Source: Lachnospiraceae bacterium (lineage in GTDB: Bacteria; Bacillota; Clostridia; Lachnospirales; Lachnospiraceae). Taken from it: a stretch of 11,303 bases of DNA. Positions within the stretch are counted from its first letter, which is position 1. Each line of letters starts with the position of its first letter. The translations under genes were made by a program, and so were the position numbers. This document shows positions 8,031-11,303 of this stretch, piece after piece. The stretch is taken from positions 1 through 11,303 of the forward strand of contig CAAFXG010000310.1 in assembly GCA_900766925.1 (NCBI GenBank). The letters are read 5' to 3'. The notes under the pieces are model-generated. The model did not search any database. It was given only the letters and a program-made list of their open reading frames with translations, and was not told the origin of the DNA.

Positions 8031-9152
8031 ATGGAAAATAAGAAAAAGAAAAAGGGCTATTATATTTATGTTGAAAATTGCGGGTCTTCTGGAGTGATGA
8101 AAAAAATAAGAATGCAGGTGGATTCTTTTTCAAAATTTCTGGATATTAAGGCACTGATGATACCTAATAAAAAAATAGGGAGATTGAAAAGGTTATACAA
8201 TATGTTACCATGGTCTTCTTTCGCAAGAGATTATGAGTCGATATTGAATGAGATGGATTCTCCAGATTTTGTCTATATTAGGCGAACCTATGTTGATCGT
8301 TTATATCTTAAGTTCTTAAAAGAAATACATTTACGTTGGAAAACTTGTAAAATAATAGTGGAACAACCGGTATATCCATATGATAGGGACATGCTCAATA
8401 GCCCTTACACAGCGGTTCAGTATATTAAAGAAATTATTTTTAGACAACATTACAAGGATGATATTGATAGATTTGTTACTTATTCCGATGATGAAGAGAT
8501 ACTTGGTGTCAAAACCATTCGTACAATGAATGGAATTAATGTATCTGAGATTAAACCTATAAATACTCGAAGAGAATACTGTACTAATAATATCAACTTA
8601 ATTGCGGTGGCGACTTTAGTAGCTCATCATGGATATGAGAGAGTAATAAAAGGTCTATATCATTACTACAATAATGAGGGAGACAGGAATATTGTGTTCC
8701 ACATTGTTGGTGATGGACCTGAAAAGCAGAGCTACATTGATATGGTGAATGAGTATAAGCTACAGGAACACGTTATATTTCATGGGGCAAAGTATGGTAA
8801 TGAATTAGATAAAATGTATGAGCTGGCAGATGCCGGCTTAGCAGCCTTTGGTTCATATAAAGAAGGTATAGAAAAACTGTGTACAATCAAAGCCAGAGAA
8901 TATCTCGCCAAAGGAATTCCTGTTGTATTGGGATGTGAAGATAACTTGTTCATAAATGAAGCTGAGCATTATGGGCTTATATTTCCAAATGATAATTCGC
9001 CAATTGATATAGCTGCATTGGCGACTTTTTTAGATAATTTATATGAAAACAATACTAAGGCAGAAATTGTGAAAGAAATAGTAAATTTGGCAAAACGAAC
9101 GGTCGATAATGATATAACCCTTAGGGAAGTTGTTGATTACATATGCTCATAG
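8031..9152 (+). CDS. Glycosyltransferase, GT4-like (GT-B fold)
   Basis: A 373-residue protein with a lysine-rich start (KKKKKK at 3-8 in near-continuous form) and a GT-B layout. The N-terminal half is poorly conserved but includes VYIRRTY (81-87) and IIVEQPVYPYD (108-118). The C-terminal half has NLIAVATLVAHHGYERVI (189-206), HIVGDGPEK (224-232), VIFHGAKYGNEL (248-259) and LCTIKAREYLAKGIPVV (283-299). The last motif takes the place of the usual E-x7-E and is typical of a GT4-like subgroup with an 'lK.rEYlakGiPvv' ending. It should transfer a sugar to the growing lipid-linked unit; the donor is unknown. A 36-base gap separates it from the FkbH-like gene, with AGAGAG (8014-8020 region) as a weak ribosome site. 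A regulatory function for the gap is not apparent. Confidence 0.86.
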   Translation: MENKKKKKGYYIYVENCGSSGVMKKIRMQVDSFSKFLDIKALMIPNKKIGRLKRLYNMLPWSSFARDYESILNEMDSPDFVYIRRTYVDRLYLKFLKEIHLRWKTCKIIVEQPVYPYDRDMLNSPYTAVQYIKEIIFRQHYKDDIDRFVTYSDDEEILGVKTIRTMNGINVSEIKPINTRREYCTNNINLIAVATLVAHHGYERVIKGLYHYYNNEGDRNIVFHIVGDGPEKQSYIDMVNEYKLQEHVIFHGAKYGNELDKMYELADAGLAAFGSYKEGIEKLCTIKAREYLAKGIPVVLGCEDNLFINEAEHYGLIFPNDNSPIDIAALATFLDNLYENNTKAEIVKEIVNLAKRTVDNDITLREVVDYICS

Positions 9153-9162
9153 AAATAAAACT

Positions 9163-9169
9163 AGGAGAG
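9163..9169 (+). promoter_or_regulatory. Ribosome binding site that sets the start of the broken membrane-protein gene
   Basis: AGGAGAG, 11 bases before the ATG at 9181. It is a better start signal than the TTG at 9130, which lies inside the preceding glycosyltransferase gene and has no such site. Confidence 0.55.
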
Positions 9170-9180
9170 CAGCATATTAT

Positions 9181-9868
9181 ATGAAGAGAGACATTGATGG
9201 AATAAAGAATGGGTTTACAAAGGATATTATTAAGAAAGTATTCCATGTTATGCCAGGTTTTCTTTGCTCAATAATATGGATACTATGTGTATATGCTATT
9301 ACTAGTTATATAATTTATTATTTTCCTCAGAGGGCCAGTGTTGAATGTACTCAATGTTGTACAACCCGACACAGCGGAGTCGTTATCTATTCCTCTTCAG
9401 CAGATAGGAAGATATCTAAAGGATGGTGGAACGCTATCTGACAGTGAGAGAGCGTACTATAATTCATCGTATAGCAATGGGTCGATTTATTATGTCGGTG
9501 TGATTGAGAATGATTTGGGAATAGGTACAAATGTCAAAAGAGAAGCGTTGAAGAATGTGATTGTAAAATGTGATAGTATTATGCAGGGAAAAGCAATTAC
9601 AGGTATGGGATTGTGCTTGTGGATACTTGTTCTTTTAATAAGCTTCAGTCTAATGAACCATGATTATGGATTCATAGAGAATATTGCTTATGTAGCTATT
9701 GTGTTAACGTTACTTATTGCAACACCTGTGGGAAATTCCTTCAGATACGCTTATCCTGTTTTTGTGGGATTACCATTTGTATTTGTTGATGCAGTGTACC
9801 TGAGTGAAAAAGTTGTATGTAAAAGGTTGACGGAAATAAATGAAAAAAAAGACATGCGAAGTAAATAA
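9181..9868 (+). pseudogene. Frameshifted, probably truncated DUF6020-like membrane protein
   Basis: Two overlapping frames together read like the C-terminal part of a large multi-membrane protein. Frame 1, from the ATG at 9181 to the stop at 9441, gives a basic stretch and one membrane helix (GFLCSIIWILCVYAITSYII), then turns into Cys/Ser-rich nonsense. Frame 2 is open from 9314 to 9868. It carries SLSIPLQQIGRYLKDGG, a polar outer loop, two membrane helices and TPVGNSFRYAYPVFVGLP near the end. The SIPLQQI and late FRY..P features recall DUF6020-type proteins of clostridial surface-glycan loci, which are several hundred residues longer with many helices before this loop. A shift between about 9314 and 9341 would join the frames into roughly 229 residues. 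Loss of the N-terminal helices is inferred from family recall. A sequencing error could explain the frameshift but not the missing length. The end overlaps the acetyltransferase gene by 29 bases. Confidence 0.65.
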
Positions 9869-10388
9869 TATAATACGTGAAGATATGACGAGGTATAATG
9901 ATGCGAGGTGGTATAATTTATCTCCACAGATTAAATACATGATAACCTATAGAAAAGCGTCATATTATAAAAAGAACTCTATTAGAGGTCTATATTATAG
10001 ACTTCGATTAAAACAATTATCTGAACGAACAGGCATCCAAATTCCAACGAAGACAAAAATCGGAAGAGGTTTTTATATTGGACATTTTGGTACTATTATT
10101 ATTAACCCTGAAGTAATAATTGGTGATAACGTTAATATAGCTCCAGGGGTTACAATTGGCAAAACTAATCGAGGTAACAATAAAGGTGTACCTAGAATAG
10201 GAAACAATGTATGGATTGGAACGAATTCAGTGCTTGTTGGAAATATTACTATTGGTGATGATGTGTTGATAGCTCCAAATGCATTTATAAATACAGATGT
10301 TCCATCGCATTGTGTAGCAGTTGGAAATCCGGCAGTATTTCACATTAGAGATAATGCCACAGAAGGATACATTAATAATAGAGTATAG
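9840..10388 (+). CDS. Serine-acetyltransferase-like (left-handed beta-helix) O-acetyltransferase
   Basis: A 182-residue acyltransferase with the hexapeptide-repeat fold. Residues 68-165 hold the repeats, such as IIIGDN-like turns (VIIGDNVNIAPGVTIG, 92-107), RIGNNVWIGTNSVLVG (119-134) and ITIGDDVLIAPNAFI (136-150), then VPSHCVAVGNPA (154-165). His82 in YIGHFGTI sits where the catalytic histidine lies in serine acetyltransferases. The short N-terminal part, with IIREDMTRYN (11-20), fits the CysE/WcaB-like layout, which favours the ATG at 9840 over the ATG at 9885. In polysaccharide loci such proteins usually acetylate a sugar hydroxyl using acetyl-CoA; a role in cysteine synthesis is less likely here. 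It overlaps the broken upstream frame by 29 bases and so may depend on read-through from that gene. An A8 run follows the start codon. Confidence 0.86.
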   Translation: MKKKTCEVNNIIREDMTRYNDARWYNLSPQIKYMITYRKASYYKKNSIRGLYYRLRLKQLSERTGIQIPTKTKIGRGFYIGHFGTIIINPEVIIGDNVNIAPGVTIGKTNRGNNKGVPRIGNNVWIGTNSVLVGNITIGDDVLIAPNAFINTDVPSHCVAVGNPAVFHIRDNATEGYINNRV

Positions 10389-10439
10389 TGGTACTAAATT
10401 AAGGATGTAGAGAAAAATAGAAAAGTTGACTTGTTAGAG

Positions 10440-10461
10440 TATAATCAGAATATTTTGGGAG
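10440..10461 (+). promoter_or_regulatory. Possible -10 box and ribosome site before the DUF6056-like gene
   Basis: The 79-base gap 10389-10467 is the longest gap between genes here. It holds a perfect TATAAT (10440-10445) and a GGGAG ribosome site (10457-10461), 6 bases before the ATG at 10468. A TTGACT at 10426-10431 is only 8 bases from TATAAT, too close to act as its -35; with an AATATT at 10449 the spacing would be 17. Only 22 bases lie between TATAAT and the ATG, so the 5' leader would be very short. The ribosome site is good; the promoter is weakly supported. Confidence 0.35.
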
Positions 10462-10467
10462 TTTTTT

Positions 10468-11211
10468 ATGTTAATAAAAAAACAAAGTTACAACAATTTA
10501 CTTTATAAATTAATAATAATCATGGCAGTGGTTTCGGTTTTTCTGTTTGTAATATTGTGCTTTTTTAACAAACCATATTTAGATGATTATGCATATTCCT
10601 TGGAGACAAGAGAAATAGTTCAATCAGGAAATTGGAACATATTTGACTTGATAAAAGCGGCTATCAGAACAGATATTAAGTTCTATTATACGTGGCAGGG
10701 GCTTTATTCTTCTGCATTTATCCTTTCTCTTCAGCCCGGGATATTTGCAGACGGTAAGTATTATGGCTGTGGAGCTATAGTATTAATGGGGCTATTATTT
10801 TTTTCCATCTGTTTTCTACTTATTAGTATCCGTAATGCTCTGTCAGATAAGAAGGTGATAAGCAATGGAACATTAATTGGAACTGGTTTTGTGCTTTTCG
10901 CTATGATTATTCAAGGTATGCCGGGAATAGTACAAGGCATATATTGGTTTAATGGAGCATGGAATTATACGTTCTTCTTCTGCCTTCTTATGATGAATTG
11001 TGGATTGATGATAAAATACTGGTATGTAAGAAGTAGTATTCGTATATTAGTATATATTTCACTAATTTCTTTTGTGATTTCGGGAGGAAATCACGTCACG
11101 GCATTTCAAAACATTCTAATTCTCAATTTGTGTATGATAGCTCAATATGTTTATAACCTGCGCTCCCGTGAAATTATACCAAGGGATGGTATAATTTCTT
11201 TGGTTGTGTAA
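10468..11211 (+). CDS. DUF6056-like multi-membrane protein, short form (probably truncated)
   Basis: A 247-residue protein with about six hydrophobic segments (near 13-33, 100-120, 134-150, 166-184, 191-206 and 212-229). NKPYLDDYAYS (34-44) gives an Asp-Asp-Tyr in the first outer loop, as in GT-C-type glycosyltransferases. YYTWQGLYSSAFI (73-85), YWFNGAWNYT (159-168) and SGGNHVTAF (205-213) match the pattern recalled for DUF6056-type proteins, which are usually about twice this long. The frame runs into TAA at 11209-11211 just after what looks like the start of another membrane helix (GIISLVV). This suggests the 3' half has been lost or displaced by the repeat-rich sequence that follows. A GGGAG site sits 6 bases before the ATG. 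An intact family member would probably transfer a sugar or assist assembly outside the membrane. This copy may be inactive. Confidence 0.6.
   Translation: MLIKKQSYNNLLYKLIIIMAVVSVFLFVILCFFNKPYLDDYAYSLETREIVQSGNWNIFDLIKAAIRTDIKFYYTWQGLYSSAFILSLQPGIFADGKYYGCGAIVLMGLLFFSICFLLISIRNALSDKKVISNGTLIGTGFVLFAMIIQGMPGIVQGIYWFNGAWNYTFFFCLLMMNCGLMIKYWYVRSSIRILVYISLISFVISGGNHVTAFQNILILNLCMIAQYVYNLRSREIIPRDGIISLVV
11170..11198. repeat. Perfect 11-bp inverted repeat with 7-base loop at the 3' end of the short DUF6056-like gene
   Basis: GAAATTATACC (11170-11180) and GGTATAATTTC (11188-11198) are exact reverse complements around AAGGGAT. The stem is AT-rich and is followed only by TTTGG, so it is a poor intrinsic terminator. 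It overlaps the terminal repeat pair described separately. Confidence 0.75.
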
Positions 11212-11303
11212 CCACAATCCCTTGTTTTTATTGGCTTTGTGACAACAAAATATTGACACGAATTGCTCGAATGCATTGATTTTTCCACGAATCCTTGGTA
11301 TAA
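11174..11303. repeat. Inverted repeat pair spanning the window's end; possible ends of a small mobile element (MITE-like)
   Basis: TTATACCAAGG (11174-11184, followed by GAT) is repeated in reverse complement as CCTTGGTATAA (11293-11303, preceded by AT), the last bases of the window. The arms enclose about 108 bases with no gene. The outer bases contain TA, the target duplicated by IS630/Tc1-like elements, so a 130-base MITE is possible. Alternatively the direct copies of TGGTATAA (11187-11194 and 11296-11303) could be duplicated target sites. The inner sequence contains a smaller inverted repeat, TGGTT/AACCA (11201-11214). The short gene above ends inside this region. Element identity is not established. 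Confidence 0.4.

Noticed and set aside
9130..9441. A separate 103-residue gene starting at the TTG at 9130.
   Set aside because: The ATG at 9181 has a much better ribosome site, and the C-terminal part of this frame is out-of-frame sequence of the next reading frame.
9843..9850. A run of eight A's right after the acetyltransferase start codon, and a similar run at 7823-7830, as possible phase-variation sites.
   Set aside because: Runs of this length are common in AT-rich lysine codons, both frames are intact, and nothing indicates switching.
10426..10445. TTGACT followed by TATAAT as a standard sigma-A promoter.
   Set aside because: The spacing is 8 bases instead of about 17, so the two boxes cannot work together; only a weak promoter call was kept.
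11156..11303. An open minus-strand frame entering from the window's end and stopping near the 3' part of the DUF6056-like gene.
   Set aside because: It is short, has no ribosome site, resembles no protein I know, and overlaps the + strand gene and repeats.
11253..11303. TTGACA at 11253-11258 with TATAA at the window's end as a promoter.
   Set aside because: The spacing is about 40 bases, and there is no suitable -10 box at 16-18 bases.

Overview
The window is part of a surface-polysaccharide (capsule, exopolysaccharide or teichoic-acid-like glycan) gene cluster from a low-GC bacterium. It looks most like a clostridial Firmicute, probably of the Lachnospiraceae type. Grounds for this are the AT-rich DNA, heavy use of AGA/AGG arginine and ATA isoleucine codons, gene starts with GGAG-like ribosome sites and small overlaps, and multi-membrane proteins of the DUF6020 and DUF6056 type. 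The taxonomic call is inference; no rRNA, tRNA or housekeeping gene is present.

All genes lie on the + strand and most are close or overlapping, so they probably form one long operon. Region A (1-4185) holds the end of a sulfatase/LTA-synthase-like enzyme, a GT4 glycosyltransferase, a Wzx-type flippase, and a PLP sugar aminotransferase of the VioA/DegT type. In hand-counted lines this region is about 43-48% GC. Region B (4164-9152) is more AT-rich (most lines counted 27-38% GC; two lines near its end are 40-42%). It holds a large GT-C-like membrane protein, a three-part FkbH-like protein (HAD-IIIC, GNAT-like and SGNH-like domains) and a second GT4-like glycosyltransferase. Region C (9153-11303) looks worn. 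It holds a frameshifted and probably N-terminally truncated DUF6020-like membrane protein, an intact serine-acetyltransferase-like O-acetyltransferase, and a DUF6056-like membrane protein that stops at about half the usual length beside a cluster of short inverted and direct repeats at the window's end.

A working model: the aminotransferase makes an amino-deoxy nucleotide sugar and the glycosyltransferases build the repeat unit on a lipid carrier. The FkbH-like protein loads a three-carbon acyl group (glyceryl in characterised relatives), which its GNAT or SGNH-like domain, or another enzyme, attaches to a sugar. The acetyltransferase adds acetyl groups and the flippase exports the unit. The GT-C-like and sulfatase-like membrane proteins could add further decorations outside the cell. 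No priming transferase, clear polymerase, acyl carrier protein or nucleotide-sugar dehydratase is visible, so the cluster must extend beyond the window. No CRISPR array, tRNA, rRNA or intact transposase gene was seen. No gene-free stretch exceeds 300 bases.
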